From: Verrucomicrobiota bacterium
GTDB lineage: Bacteria > Verrucomicrobiota > Verrucomicrobiia > CAIQCK01
Reading direction: 5' to 3'
NCBI GenBank assembly: GCA_016222825.1
Contig: JACRQF010000009.1
Span: 186,001 to 250,000 of the forward strand
Length of the DNA stretch: 64,000 nucleotides
Shown: positions 52,391 to 62,900 of the stretch, piece after piece
Position numbering within the stretch: the first letter of the stretch is position 1
Layout of the letters: the number at the start of each line of letters is the position of its first letter
Notes under the pieces: model-generated
Database searches by the model: none
What the model was told of the DNA's origin: nothing
What the model saw: the letters and a program-made list of their open reading frames with translations, nothing else
Translations under genes and position numbers: made by a program

Positions 52391-55300
52391 ATGAACGGCG
52401 TTCTTCCATCTTCTATCGTTCAAGTCGCTCGGCTCGTTTTGCTGTTGGTCTTGTCTGCTTGTCCACTGGCGGCGGCGGAGTTCCGGCCGGTTTCTGTGTG
52501 GACGGACGCGGAATGGTATCCGAACCCGCCGGGAAAGTATGCGCCGGGAAAGATGATTGACGGCGACTTGGGCACTTACGCCTGCCTGCTCGATGACACG
52601 CGCACGGGTAAGAGCACGGCAGTCTGCCCGCCCAAGGCGGCGCCACCCGTGACGGTCACCTTCGTGTTGGATCTGGGATCCGAACGGACGGTGTCGGGCA
52701 TCCGCTTCGTGGCGCGCAACGCCTGGGTTTACGTGCTGGCGAAGAATGTGACCATTTCGGCGTGCGCCGATGCGCAGGGTCGGGATCAACTCCGGCCGCT
52801 GGTGAAGGGCCAGGAATTGCCGGCGGCGTCCAACTCCAACTCCGCCTTCGCGGAGTGGTCGCCGGTCACGACCCGCTATTTGAAGGTGCGCGTCAACGAC
52901 TCCTACCAGCAGCGTTATCCGGGACCGTGGATGCCGGAATCGCAAATCCCGTGGTGTCGCAAGATGGGGCTTTCGACGGCAGGCGATGGGAAGAACCTGA
53001 ACGTCCAGATCGCGGAAGTCACCTGCTACGACATCCGCCCCGCTGACTTCTCTGGAAAGAACCCGGCCGACGTTGCGATCCCGCGCTATCGCCTTGAACG
53101 TGACTGGCTGTATCAGGATGCCGGGCTCGACATTGCTCGTGTCTTCACCTCAGACAGCGATTGTGAACAAGAAAGTGTCATGGTGCAGAAGGTCTTGGGG
53201 CGAGTCCCCGACAATGATCCTCAAGTGAAGACCTTGTGGAAGCGGCTGGATGCTCTGGTGGACAAGGAAGTCGCCGCGCGCGATCCGCGTTGGCGCGCGC
53301 TGTATCTCGATGCCTGCGCCGCCCGGCGCAAGGCTCGTCTCCAAGCCCTCCGCGAGAAGGCTACTCAGTTCATCTATGCCAAGCACTTCGTTTTCGGCTG
53401 CATGCAAGGGCTGGCCGGAAGATACGACCTTCCCGATGAGCAGATCCGCGATTACACCTTCGGTTTCAAGAAAGGCGGGCAGCTTTGCGTGGGGACCATC
53501 CTCGAGGACGGCTCGATTAAGCATGAGGTGCTGCTGGAGAAACCTGAGGGCGCCATCTGTTATCCGAACCTCTCGTGGGACGCCCGGACACTGGTCTTCT
53601 CCATGCGGGACAATTTCGAGACCGATTCCTATTACCTCTACACGATGGATCTGGCAACGCGCCGGATCAGACAGATCACCTTTCCGCTCTTGGAGAACAG
53701 CAAACCACTGCCTGTCGCCGATTGCGAGCCGACGTTCCTGCCGGACGGCCGCATCGTTTTCACCTCCACGCGCGACGTGCATATCAGCGACTGCTGGTAT
53801 CGCGCCGGTGGGAACATCTACACCTGCAACGCCGACGGCAGCAATATTCGCCGCCTGACGTTCGACCAGCTCATGACGAGCCACCCGCAGGTTTTGGAGG
53901 ACGGTCGCATCGTTTTCACCCGCTGGGAATACAACGACCGCAACGCGCTGTTTGCCCATCCGCTGATTTCCATGAACCCGGACGGCACGGCTCAGACGGC
54001 CTACTACGGGAACAACACCATGTTCCCGGCGGCGATCATCCACGCGCGGAGCATTCCCGGCTCGCAAAAGATCATCGCCCTGATTGCCGGACACCATTCC
54101 ATCTACAAGGGCAAGCTTGGCATCGTTGACCGTTCCAAGGGCGTGCAGGAGGGCAAAGGCATCGAATTCGTCAACACCAAGCTCAACGGGTCCTTGGGAC
54201 GCGAGTCCGCCGACTTTGTCCGGCCCGAGCCGCCGGATCCGTCCAGACCCTACCTCGACTTCAAGATTGATGTCTTCGGACAGTTTGGCCCGCAGTATTC
54301 CCATCCCTATGCGTTCGACGAGGAGAACTTCCTGTGTTCATTCTGCCCGGAGGGGTATCTGCCGCCCTTCGGCCCCTTCAATCCTCCGCTGGGCGTCTAT
54401 TATATGAAGCCGGATGGCGTGCGCGAACTTCTGGCGTTTGACAACTGGCAAGGCACAGGTTTGGCCGTTCCCGTCATGCGCCGCACCCCGCCTCCCGTGC
54501 GCGCGTCGCTCGTTCGCTCCCGGACTAACACAGGGATTTTCACCCTGCAGGACGTCTATGAAGGGCCGGGCTTGGCCGGTGTCCCACGCGGCACGGCCAA
54601 GAAACTCCGCGTCATCGCTCTGGAATACCGCGCTGCCCGCATGGGCTACGGGCAGAACGGCGGCGAGTGCGAGACCGGTCTTTGTCAGACGCCGATCTCG
54701 CTGAACAGTGGCAGCTGGGACGTCAAGCATGTCCTCGGTGAAGTGGACATCGAAGCGGATGGCAGTTGCAGCTTTGAGGTGCCCGCGCACACGCCGGTTT
54801 ACTTCCAAGTCCTCGACGCCAAGGGTTACACCATCCAGTCCATGCGAAGCTGGTCCACGCTCCAGAGCGGCGAGCAGTTCTCCTGCGTCGGCTGCCACGA
54901 GAACAAAATGCAATCGGGGACACGGACGCAGGCCGCCTACAAGACGACGATCGCCCTCTCCAAGCCGGTCCAGAAGCTCAAGCCGTTTGCGGGCAAGGAG
55001 CATCCGCTGCTGAGGCGACTGGCATCCCAGTCGTGGCTGGACAGCGTCGAGAACTACCTCGGAGTCAACGCCCCGCGCTCGCTTGATGCGAATGCGCCGG
55101 TGGACGGCTTCAGTTACGTTCAAGAAATCCAGCCCATCTTCGACCGACACTGCGTGAGGTGCCACAGCGCTTCAGAAATCGGGAAGAGCAAGATCAGCCT
55201 GACCGGAGAGATAGCCAAGCCGGAAACCGTGAAGCTGATCGGCGCGGGACAGGTGGATCCCAAACGCGCCTACACACAGTCCTATGTGACGATCACCACC

Positions 55301-55624
55301 TCCGGCAATCCCGACAAGAATCCGTGGATGACGTGGCTCAAACCCCGCAGTCGTTCGGTGATGCTGCCGCCGTATCACACGGGCTCTTCCAAGAGCAAGA
55401 TCATGGATTACTTCGAGCCGGCACACTGCGGTGTCAAGGTCAGCGAGAATGAAAAGCGCACGTTTGCCTGCTGGTTGGATCTGCTCGTTCCCTTCTGCGG
55501 TTCCTACACACAGAACAACACTTGGACAGACGCGGAAAAGGCTGAATACAACTACTTCCAGGAGAAGCGTCGCGCCTATGCCACTGCCGAAGTCGAAACG
55601 CTTCGCCGCGCTTCGGAACGTTGA
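52391..55624 (+). CDS. HzsA-related multidomain protein with two heme-c motifs, probable lipoprotein
   Basis: 1077 residues from the ATG at 52391. The signal ends in a lipobox-like L-S-A-C (Cys24), suggesting a lipid anchor. Residues ~30-225 are discoidin-like (GKMIDGDLGTYACLL, YLKVRVNDSYQQRY). Residues ~370-600 contain TolB-like propeller blades (NLSWDARTLVFSMRDNF, FLPDGRIVFTSTRDV, VLEDGRIVFTRWEYND). The C-terminal third matches the HzsA-related group and holds C-V-G-C-H (Cys832) and C-V-R-C-H (Cys921). The name derives from hydrazine synthase alpha, but nothing here implies anammox. An electron-transfer or substrate-oxidising role at the outer surface is inferred. Confidence 0.78.
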   Translation: MNGVLPSSIVQVARLVLLLVLSACPLAAAEFRPVSVWTDAEWYPNPPGKYAPGKMIDGDLGTYACLLDDTRTGKSTAVCPPKAAPPVTVTFVLDLGSERTVSGIRFVARNAWVYVLAKNVTISACADAQGRDQLRPLVKGQELPAASNSNSAFAEWSPVTTRYLKVRVNDSYQQRYPGPWMPESQIPWCRKMGLSTAGDGKNLNVQIAEVTCYDIRPADFSGKNPADVAIPRYRLERDWLYQDAGLDIARVFTSDSDCEQESVMVQKVLGRVPDNDPQVKTLWKRLDALVDKEVAARDPRWRALYLDACAARRKARLQALREKATQFIYAKHFVFGCMQGLAGRYDLPDEQIRDYTFGFKKGGQLCVGTILEDGSIKHEVLLEKPEGAICYPNLSWDARTLVFSMRDNFETDSYYLYTMDLATRRIRQITFPLLENSKPLPVADCEPTFLPDGRIVFTSTRDVHISDCWYRAGGNIYTCNADGSNIRRLTFDQLMTSHPQVLEDGRIVFTRWEYNDRNALFAHPLISMNPDGTAQTAYYGNNTMFPAAIIHARSIPGSQKIIALIAGHHSIYKGKLGIVDRSKGVQEGKGIEFVNTKLNGSLGRESADFVRPEPPDPSRPYLDFKIDVFGQFGPQYSHPYAFDEENFLCSFCPEGYLPPFGPFNPPLGVYYMKPDGVRELLAFDNWQGTGLAVPVMRRTPPPVRASLVRSRTNTGIFTLQDVYEGPGLAGVPRGTAKKLRVIALEYRAARMGYGQNGGECETGLCQTPISLNSGSWDVKHVLGEVDIEADGSCSFEVPAHTPVYFQVLDAKGYTIQSMRSWSTLQSGEQFSCVGCHENKMQSGTRTQAAYKTTIALSKPVQKLKPFAGKEHPLLRRLASQSWLDSVENYLGVNAPRSLDANAPVDGFSYVQEIQPIFDRHCVRCHSASEIGKSKISLTGEIAKPETVKLIGAGQVDPKRAYTQSYVTITTSGNPDKNPWMTWLKPRSRSVMLPPYHTGSSKSKIMDYFEPAHCGVKVSENEKRTFACWLDLLVPFCGSYTQNNTWTDAEKAEYNYFQEKRRAYATAEVETLRRASER

Positions 55625-55741
55625 GTTCGCCACCTTCTGAAATCGGGTGGTCTGCCCCGCCCGAGGCACAGTGACAGTCGGCAGACTCACAAGAACCGTG
55701 GCCCTTGTGCAGGACGAAATTCAGGGTGGTTCTACGGCGCA

Positions 55742-55803
55742 GCACATTTTTCAATCCGCTCTGCACAAAACGATGCTGTGAAGTTGGGGCGAACGGGTAG
55801 TAT
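55742..55803 (+). promoter_or_regulatory. Class B upstream element, copy 4 (before GH39-like gene)
   Basis: GCACATTTTTCAATCCGCTC, then TGCACAAAACGATGCTGTG, and GGGTAGTAT. TAGTAT (55798-55803) is 8 nt from the ATG at 55812. Closest match to copy 1 in its first 30 bases and to copy 2 in the middle. No ribosome-binding site precedes the gene. Confidence 0.6.
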
Positions 55804-55811
55804 CGGCAAAC

Positions 55812-57212
55812 ATGAACCACTCACGACGAGCCTTCATCAAGTGGAGTGCTGGCACTGCCGCGCTGGTGGCGCTAAAACCCTCTTGGCTCCAGGCCGACAC
55901 CGCGAATCCGTTCGACGGGTTCGGCCTCGCCGCCGCCAGCCAACTCAAGCCCCGGCCGTCGTCGGCCATCAAGGCGTCGCCGTTGTCGGTCGGCTACGAG
56001 ACGCTCGACCGGCAGCATTTCGATCCCGTGAAAACTTACCAGCATGCCGCACAACTCGGCGTGAAGTGGGCGCGCTGCCAGACCGGTTGGGCGCGCACGG
56101 AGAAGACGCGCGGGCAGTATGATTTCGGCTGGCTCGACGAGGTCGTGGACGGGCTGCTGAAGATCGGCATCCAGCCGTGGTTCAACCTCGGCTACGGCAA
56201 CCCGCTCTATACGCCGAAAGCCGACGCAACGGCGGTTGGCTGGGTGCCGGTGTTCGACGAGACGGCGATGGATGGCTGGAAGAAGTTCACCGCGAAGATC
56301 GCGGAGCATTTCAAGGGGCGCGTGCGGCACTACGAGATTTGGAACGAGCCGAACCTCACTGGCTTCTGGAAACCCGGCAAAACCAACGCCGAGGCTTACG
56401 TAAAGCTGGTGAAGGACACCGCGCCGATCATCCGTCAGCGCGTGCCCGACGCGGTCATCATCGGCGGCGCGTTCGCCCGCGTGCCGATGGACTACATGAA
56501 GAAATGCCTCGAAGCCGGCCTTGCGGGGCACGTGGACGCGGTTTCCTATCATCCCTATCGCGAACTGCCGGAGGTGGGTTACGAGGAGGACGTGCGCGGC
56601 GTGCGCGAACTGCTCGCGCAGCACAACGGCTCGCGCATCAAGCTCTGGCAGGGCGAGTGCGGCTGCCCGTCGCAGAAGGGCGGCGCGGGCGCGCTCAGCA
56701 AGACCGACTGGAACGAGACGCGCCAGGCGAAGTGGTTGTTGCGGCGCATCGTCAGCGATTTGCGCGCGGAGGTAGAACTGACCTCGTATTTCCTCATCGT
56801 GGACTTGGTGGGCTATCGCGGCAGCACGAACTGGAAGGGCCTGTTGCGCGGCTCGGACTACACGCCGAAGCCAGCCTTTTTCGCGTATCAGAACCTCTGC
56901 GCGCTGTTCGATGCCGAGACTCGCAAGGCTGACCTGCCCGTGCGAGTCGAGGGCGCGGGCGAAACGGCGGTGATGACGGCGACCTTCCAGCGGCGCGGTC
57001 GGCCGCTCTATCTCTTCTGGACACCTGCCGATCTGACGAAGGACATGCCGCCGCAGAAGGTGAAGGTGACAGTCGGCGAAAAGCTCAAATCGCCTGCGCT
57101 GCTCGATCCACTGAGCGGCCGTGTTTACCGGATCTCCGCGTTCGACGCGCTGCCGCTGGCGGATTACCCGCTGATCATTGCCGACGAGACCACGTTTCAA
57201 ACAGGGAACTGA
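55812..57212 (+). CDS. Tat-exported GH39/GH5-like glycoside hydrolase (copy 2)
   Basis: 466 residues. Tat signal NHSRRAFIKWSAGTAALVA. Same layout as the protein at 40249: KASPLSVGYETLDRQHFDP, AAQLGVKWARCQTGW, acid/base in RHYEIWNEPNLTGFW (Glu179), nucleophile in IKLWQGECGCPSQKGG (Glu282), and a small C-terminal beta-sandwich. It heads a tight group with two propeller proteins and a GH115 enzyme, and all spacings are within a few bases. In this setting a role on glucuronoxylan is likely, for example as a xylosidase-type enzyme (inference). Confidence 0.78.
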   Translation: MNHSRRAFIKWSAGTAALVALKPSWLQADTANPFDGFGLAAASQLKPRPSSAIKASPLSVGYETLDRQHFDPVKTYQHAAQLGVKWARCQTGWARTEKTRGQYDFGWLDEVVDGLLKIGIQPWFNLGYGNPLYTPKADATAVGWVPVFDETAMDGWKKFTAKIAEHFKGRVRHYEIWNEPNLTGFWKPGKTNAEAYVKLVKDTAPIIRQRVPDAVIIGGAFARVPMDYMKKCLEAGLAGHVDAVSYHPYRELPEVGYEEDVRGVRELLAQHNGSRIKLWQGECGCPSQKGGAGALSKTDWNETRQAKWLLRRIVSDLRAEVELTSYFLIVDLVGYRGSTNWKGLLRGSDYTPKPAFFAYQNLCALFDAETRKADLPVRVEGAGETAVMTATFQRRGRPLYLFWTPADLTKDMPPQKVKVTVGEKLKSPALLDPLSGRVYRISAFDALPLADYPLIIADETTFQTGN

Positions 57213-57213
57213 C

Positions 57214-58596
57214 ATGAGACCACCCATTACACTGATTGCCGCGGTCTGGATGCTGGCGGCGCCCGGCGCGTTCGCCGAAACCAAACCCAAGCCCGCCACG
57301 TCGCCCATCGTCACCGTCGAGGCACATCGGTTTACCGGCGGCAGCGAGCGCGAGGACAGCATGTGGAGCGCCCTCTACGGCGCGAAGAGCGGCAAGCTCT
57401 ACATCGGGCTTTGCACGCACGCCGAGGCGGCGCACTTTTTCGAGTTCGACCCGGCCACGAAGACGATGCACCACATCGCCGACCTGACGGAGTTCAAGGG
57501 CGAGCGCGGCGCAGGCGTGCGCACAAGCGGCAAAATCCACGTCCGCATGGGCGAGGACGAGCAGGGGCGCATCTACTTTGGCGACTTCTGCGAGGACACC
57601 GGGCCGGAGTGCGTGGATCCGGCGAGTTATCGCGGGCCGCATTGGTTCCGCTACGACCCGAAGCAGCGCAAGCTGGAAAACCTTGGCCAAATCAACCGCC
57701 AGTGGGGCCTGCTCGGCTTCGTGCTGGAGCCGAAATACCAGCGGCTCTACGGGCTGGCGGAGGACGGGCATCTCTACACGTTCGACCTGCGCAAAAAGGT
57801 GACAACCGACCTCGGCCGCGTGGATGATTGGGACATCTGCCGCACGATCTTCGCCGACGACGAGGGGAACATCTACGGGTCGTTCCCCATCGGCCGCATC
57901 TGGAAATACGACCCGAAGCAGGATCGCATCTTTGACCTGCGCGGGACGCGGCTGCCGATTGACCCGCGCGCCACGCCGCGCACGATGTCGAACCCGCTGC
58001 TAGACCGCAAAGTTTATTGGCGCGTCATCGAGTGGGACCCGGTGGACCGTGTGGCCTATGGCGTGGTGGTCGGCGACTCGATGCTGTTCAAGTTCGACGT
58101 GCGCGACGGTCCCGAAGGCAGCATCACGCCACTGGTGCGGCTCTGCGCGGAGCGTTACCTGAAAGCCGATCCGAGCCTCATCCCGGTCTCGACGCTGGCG
58201 CTGACGATTTCGCGCGACCATCGCATCTATTACGCGCCGGTGGTATCGGTGGCGTTCGACTACGCTGGCACATCGTGGGACGTGGCCGACGAGCGGAAGT
58301 TCACCGCGCGGCTCACGGGCGAGGCGGTGCCGCCGGAATCGGCGCTGGTGGTCTATGACATCGCCACCAAGCAACGGCGCGAGCTGGGTATCATGCGCAC
58401 GCAGGATGGCCGGCGCGTGTTCGGCCTCGGCGGCGCCTGCACGGGCAAGAAGGACGGGAAGATTTACTTCGTCGGCGCGATCGAGGAACGCGACCCGAAG
58501 CGCGTGGCGAACAAGATTGATAACCGCTGGCCGTTCAGCATGGGCCTCGTGAGCTACACGCCCGCCAAGGATGAGATGGAGGTGAAAACGCGATGA
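57214..58596 (+). CDS. Secreted beta-propeller protein of unknown function (first of pair)
   Basis: 460 residues from the ATG at 57214, one base after the previous stop. Signal peptide LIAAVWMLAAPGAFAET. Blade-like repeats: KLYIGLCTHAEAAHFFEFDP, GRIYFGDFCEDTG, YGLAEDGHLYTFDLRKK, GNIYGSFPIGRIWKYDPKQD, VVYDIATKQRRELG. These suggest a six- to eight-bladed propeller. No family named. In carbohydrate loci some seven-bladed propellers are lyases or hydrolases (PL22-, PL27- and GH145-type), so a catalytic role is possible. Coupled by ATGA to the next, distantly similar protein. Confidence 0.7.
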   Translation: MRPPITLIAAVWMLAAPGAFAETKPKPATSPIVTVEAHRFTGGSEREDSMWSALYGAKSGKLYIGLCTHAEAAHFFEFDPATKTMHHIADLTEFKGERGAGVRTSGKIHVRMGEDEQGRIYFGDFCEDTGPECVDPASYRGPHWFRYDPKQRKLENLGQINRQWGLLGFVLEPKYQRLYGLAEDGHLYTFDLRKKVTTDLGRVDDWDICRTIFADDEGNIYGSFPIGRIWKYDPKQDRIFDLRGTRLPIDPRATPRTMSNPLLDRKVYWRVIEWDPVDRVAYGVVVGDSMLFKFDVRDGPEGSITPLVRLCAERYLKADPSLIPVSTLALTISRDHRIYYAPVVSVAFDYAGTSWDVADERKFTARLTGEAVPPESALVVYDIATKQRRELGIMRTQDGRRVFGLGGACTGKKDGKIYFVGAIEERDPKRVANKIDNRWPFSMGLVSYTPAKDEMEVKTR

Positions 58597-59900
58597 ACCG
58601 GACGACTTCTTCCCTTTTGACGATTCTGTTGCTCGCGGCCACAGCGCAAGCGCAGAAGTGGATCAACCCGAACTTCGACGCGCACCGGCTGGATTTTCGC
58701 ACGCTCGGCTATCCAGACGTGACCGAAATCGAGGCCGACAACAGCCCGATCACAGCGCTCATCACTGCCCGCAACGGCCGCGTCTATGGCGCCACGAGCG
58801 GCAAGACGGCCTCGTTCTTGTTCCTTTACGAGCGCGCCATCAACAAAGTCCGCCCACTCGGCCGCATCGGCGACGCGAAAGGCGTGCATCACGCGTTGGT
58901 GCAGGACAGTGACGGCTCGCTGCTCATCGGCGGCGGCTTGAACATGCTCGCACCGGCGCCGCTGACGCAGAAGTTTCCCGGCGGCTTTCGCGCCATCGAG
59001 GAACAGCTCTGGAAGGACGTCGTCGCGCCCTACACGAACTATCCGGGCGGCCACCTCTATCGCTACGATTCCGCCGCCGACAAAGTCACGCGGCTGACGA
59101 GCGAGCCCTGTCCCGTCGAAGACCTCGGCGTGCCCGTGCGCGGCGATTCGATCTACGCGCTCGCACTCGACGCGAAGTCACGCCAGCTCTACGGCATCAG
59201 CTATCCGCACGCGCGGTTTTTCGTGTTCGACTTGGAGACGAAAAAGAGCCGCGACATTGGCTCGCCGCTTGACCGGCAGGTTTATTCCGGCCCGGAGCGG
59301 ACGTGGCGCAGCGTCCCGCGCGCGCTCCACGTCGCGGCGAACGGCCGCGTTTACACCTCCGGCGAAGACGGCCGCATCGTCTATTTTGACCCGGCGTCGC
59401 AGAAGCTGGTGCGCACGACGATGCAGATTCCGGGCGAGTATTGGGAGGCGTGGAACTACCACGGCTACCCGGTGGTCGAGCAATGGGTCTTTGACGCGAA
59501 GGGCAACCTTTTCGGCACGACCAGCGACGGCTACCTCTTCCAGATGCGCGCCGACCGCGAACAGATCGTCAACCTCGGCAAGCCGCGCATCCATCGCCGT
59601 GTCCGCGCCAGCGTGCTCGGTCCCGACGACCGGCTCTACATGATCTGCGGAGAATTTGAGGACGCGTGCAAACTCATCAGCTACGACACCACCGGCCGCG
59701 AAGGCTTCCGCGACTGGGGCGTGCTGACGGTGGACCGCAGTCCCTACTACGCCAAGCGCGCCTACCAGTTCGACGCGATGACCGCCGGCATTGACGGCAC
59801 GCTCTTCATCGGCGAGAGCGACCGCCGCGCGTGCCTGTTCCTGTTCTTCCCTGGCGGCAAACACTTCGAAGGCGGCTTCAATCCGGCCAATCCCCGATGA
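58593..59900 (+). CDS. Secreted beta-propeller protein of unknown function (second of pair)
   Basis: 435 residues. Signal peptide SLLTILLLAATAQAQ. Repeats resemble those of the preceding protein: GRVYGATSGKTASFLFLYERA, GHLYRYDSAADKVTRL, QLYGISYPHARFFVFDLETKK, GRVYTSGEDGRIVYFDPASQK, GNLFGTTSDGYLFQMRADRE. The two are probably an old tandem duplication that still acts together. Overlaps the preceding gene and the GH115 gene by ATGA at each end, so all three should be translated in coupling. Substrate unknown. Confidence 0.7.
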   Translation: MNRTTSSLLTILLLAATAQAQKWINPNFDAHRLDFRTLGYPDVTEIEADNSPITALITARNGRVYGATSGKTASFLFLYERAINKVRPLGRIGDAKGVHHALVQDSDGSLLIGGGLNMLAPAPLTQKFPGGFRAIEEQLWKDVVAPYTNYPGGHLYRYDSAADKVTRLTSEPCPVEDLGVPVRGDSIYALALDAKSRQLYGISYPHARFFVFDLETKKSRDIGSPLDRQVYSGPERTWRSVPRALHVAANGRVYTSGEDGRIVYFDPASQKLVRTTMQIPGEYWEAWNYHGYPVVEQWVFDAKGNLFGTTSDGYLFQMRADREQIVNLGKPRIHRRVRASVLGPDDRLYMICGEFEDACKLISYDTTGREGFRDWGVLTVDRSPYYAKRAYQFDAMTAGIDGTLFIGESDRRACLFLFFPGGKHFEGGFNPANPR

Positions 59901-62900
59901 AACTCTACAAAAGTGCTGCAATTCTGCTGCTGGCGACGGGACTCACTCTCGCTGCCGAACAAACGCGACCTGTCATCGAGTTGGTGAAAGACGCAGAGCC
60001 GGCTTACATCGTGCTCGCGAAGACCAAGCACAAGGGCGTTATGGCTGCCGCGAAGGACCTACAGCGCGACATCACGAAGATCAGCGGCGTGACGCCGAAC
60101 ATCGTCCACTCGCTCGCAGACGCGTTTGGCAAGTGCGTCGTGCTCGGCAGCGCGGATTGCGCGGAGGGGAAGGCGTTGCTCGCGTCGGTCGGCGTCGGCG
60201 TGGAGGACCTTGCGGGGAAGTGGGAGGTGTTCAAGTATCGCGTGGTCAACAACGCCGGCGGCAAGGAGCAGGTGCTCGCCATCGCAGGCAGCAACGTGCG
60301 CGGAACGATCTTCGGCGTCTATGATTTCGAGCAGAAACATCTCGGCATGGACCCGTTCTGGTTTTGGGCGGACCACGAGCCGGCGACGCGCGGGGAGCTG
60401 GTCTTCGACGACCGCATCAACTTCGGGCCGACGAAGGAGCCGACTTGGAAGTATCGCGGTTGGACGCTGAACGATCATCCGCAGTTCATGGAGTGGATGC
60501 AAAGCGGGCTGGTGCAACGCACGCGCTACAGCCGCTACATGTTCGCGATTCATCCAGAGGTGTTCGAACGGCTGTGGGAGGCGGCGCTGCGGCTGAAGAT
60601 GAACATGTTCGCGTGGTATTTCGTGGACATTGACTGGCAGCCGGACCGCGAGCGGTTGCAGGCGGCGGTGGACCGCGGGCTGTTCATCACGCAGCACCAG
60701 ATGGAGGGCATCGGCGCGGACACGGGCTTCTGGGACAGCTACTGGGCGCGCCACAACCCGGAGCGCAAGCCGAAGGAGTTCTCCTACAAGCTGCACCCGG
60801 AGGCGTTCCGCGAGTTCTGGAGCCACTACATCAAACGCTGGGCGGAGTTCTCGCCGCAGGTCGTTTGGGAGATCAACCTGCGCGGTTGGGCGGACGGTCC
60901 CTACGAGGAATCGAGCCTGCCCGACGGCGGCACGCCGCAGCAACGCGCGGAGATCATCAGCGCGGCGTTGAGCGACCAGGCGCAACTGGTCCGCAAGCTC
61001 GACCCGAATCCCGATCTAGAGATGATGACGAGCCTCTACGCCGAGATGGGGAAGTTCTACGACGAGGGCTGGATCAAGGTGCCACCGGGCGTCACGACCG
61101 GGTTCTGTGACGCCGGGATGAACGGCATGAGCTACTCGAAAAAGTTCTGGACCGAGAAACGCGACCCACAGCGGCGTTACGGGCAGTATTTCCACACGCA
61201 GTATTTCGGCGGCGGCCCGCAGATCGCCAAGTGCACGCCGATCGAGACCTACCTGAAGGTCAACATGGACGCGATGTTCCAGCGGGGCGACACGCAGCAC
61301 ATGCTGCTGGCGATGAACGAACTGCGCCACCAGCAACTGGAGATTCGCGGCATCGCCGAGATGCTGTGGGATTTCCCCGCGTTCAAGCCGCGCGAATACC
61401 TGGCGCGCTACTGCCGCGAGGAGTTCGGCGAGGCCGCCGCGCCGAAGGTCGCCGCGCTCTACGACGCCTACTACGCGAAGTATCCGCACGGCATGAAGAA
61501 CGACGGGTTCAAGACCATCCCGATGTATTACAAGGTCATGGAGCCGCTGTTCACGGTCATCGGCAACCTGCTCAACATCGAGGCCGGCACGCGCGATGGG
61601 CTGAAGTTCAACTACAGCTATAAACGCGAAGCCTACGAGGCCGGCATCCGCGACCTCGGCGAACTGTTGGAGCAGACGCGCGCGTTGCGGTCCGCGATCC
61701 CTGAGGACCGGCGCTACTTCTTCGACTACGAGTTCACCGACGCCCTCCGGCTCATCCGCGGCATTTACAAACTCTCCATCGCGACGCAGGACGCCATTGA
61801 CCGGCTCGCGGCGGGCGACCGCGCCGGGGCGCTGGCGACGTTGCTGGAGGCGCGTCCGCTGACGAAGGAACTTTACGCGTCGTTCCGCAACCAATGCGGC
61901 ACCGACAAATGGCGCTACTGGTTCCGCAGCGGCACGAACGAGGATTTCTACCTGATGTATAACCTCTACCAAAAGGCGCGCCTGCGGCTGGAGGTGGAGA
62001 CGATGAACTTCGTCGCCGACATCGAGCCGCAACGGCATCCGTTCCTCGGCAACGTTGTCATGCACGACCCGGCGCGCGCCGGCGACGCGGTCTATAGCTC
62101 GCAGGCTGAGCGGATCAACTCCTCCGTCTATAACGGCTCGCCGTATTCCATCGCCGAGTTTCCGCTGGAAGGCGCGTTCCAGATCGGCGGCGTGCGCTCG
62201 GTCTATGGCAAGTGGATGGGCAAAGACACGCGCTACGTGCCCGACTACGGACTCGGCTACCGCTTCAAGCTCCAAGGCCCCGCCACCGTCTTCATCGCGA
62301 AACCGAAAGGCAAGAAACTCGACTGGCTCGCGAAGGAAGGCTTCAAGGCGACGCGCCAGACGATGACCGTGGGCCATTGGGACTGGCCCTACCGCTACCG
62401 CAACCGCCCGCCGACCGACACGATCGTCTTTGATTTCGTGTCGAAGCATTTCCCCGCCGGCGAGGTCACGCTCGGCCCGAACGCAAAGAGCGACCGTCAA
62501 CTCCCCTACATCGTCTTCGTCCAGCCGTCCCTGTTGGCGTTCGAGAACTTCCGCCGCGACGCCATCGGCTCCGCACCCGCCGCGTGGAAGATCACTGGCC
62601 GCGCTTCCGTCGTGGACATTCCCGACTACGATTCCGAACTGCGGCCGAGCGTCTTCGACCTCAGCACCGTTCCGCGTTACCGCCCGCTCGACCTGCGCGC
62701 GCTGAAACTGGAAGCCGGGGCCTCGGCGGAGATGAAGCTCGCTGCGCCCGCAACGGATGATTTCGTTTTGCACGCGCGGCTGAAGCTCGACCAGAAGGCC
62801 ACGCTCTCACTCTGCGCCAGCAATGGAAAGCCAGCCATTGAGGTGTCCCTCACACCCACCGGCAAGTGGCAAAACCTCACGCTGCGCGCCTCGCCCGCGC

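Noticed and set aside
52391-55624. True hydrazine synthase subunit, implying anammox metabolism
   Set aside because: Only the distant HzsA-related arrangement is present; the protein has a discoidin domain, two simple CxxCH motifs and no partner subunits nearby.
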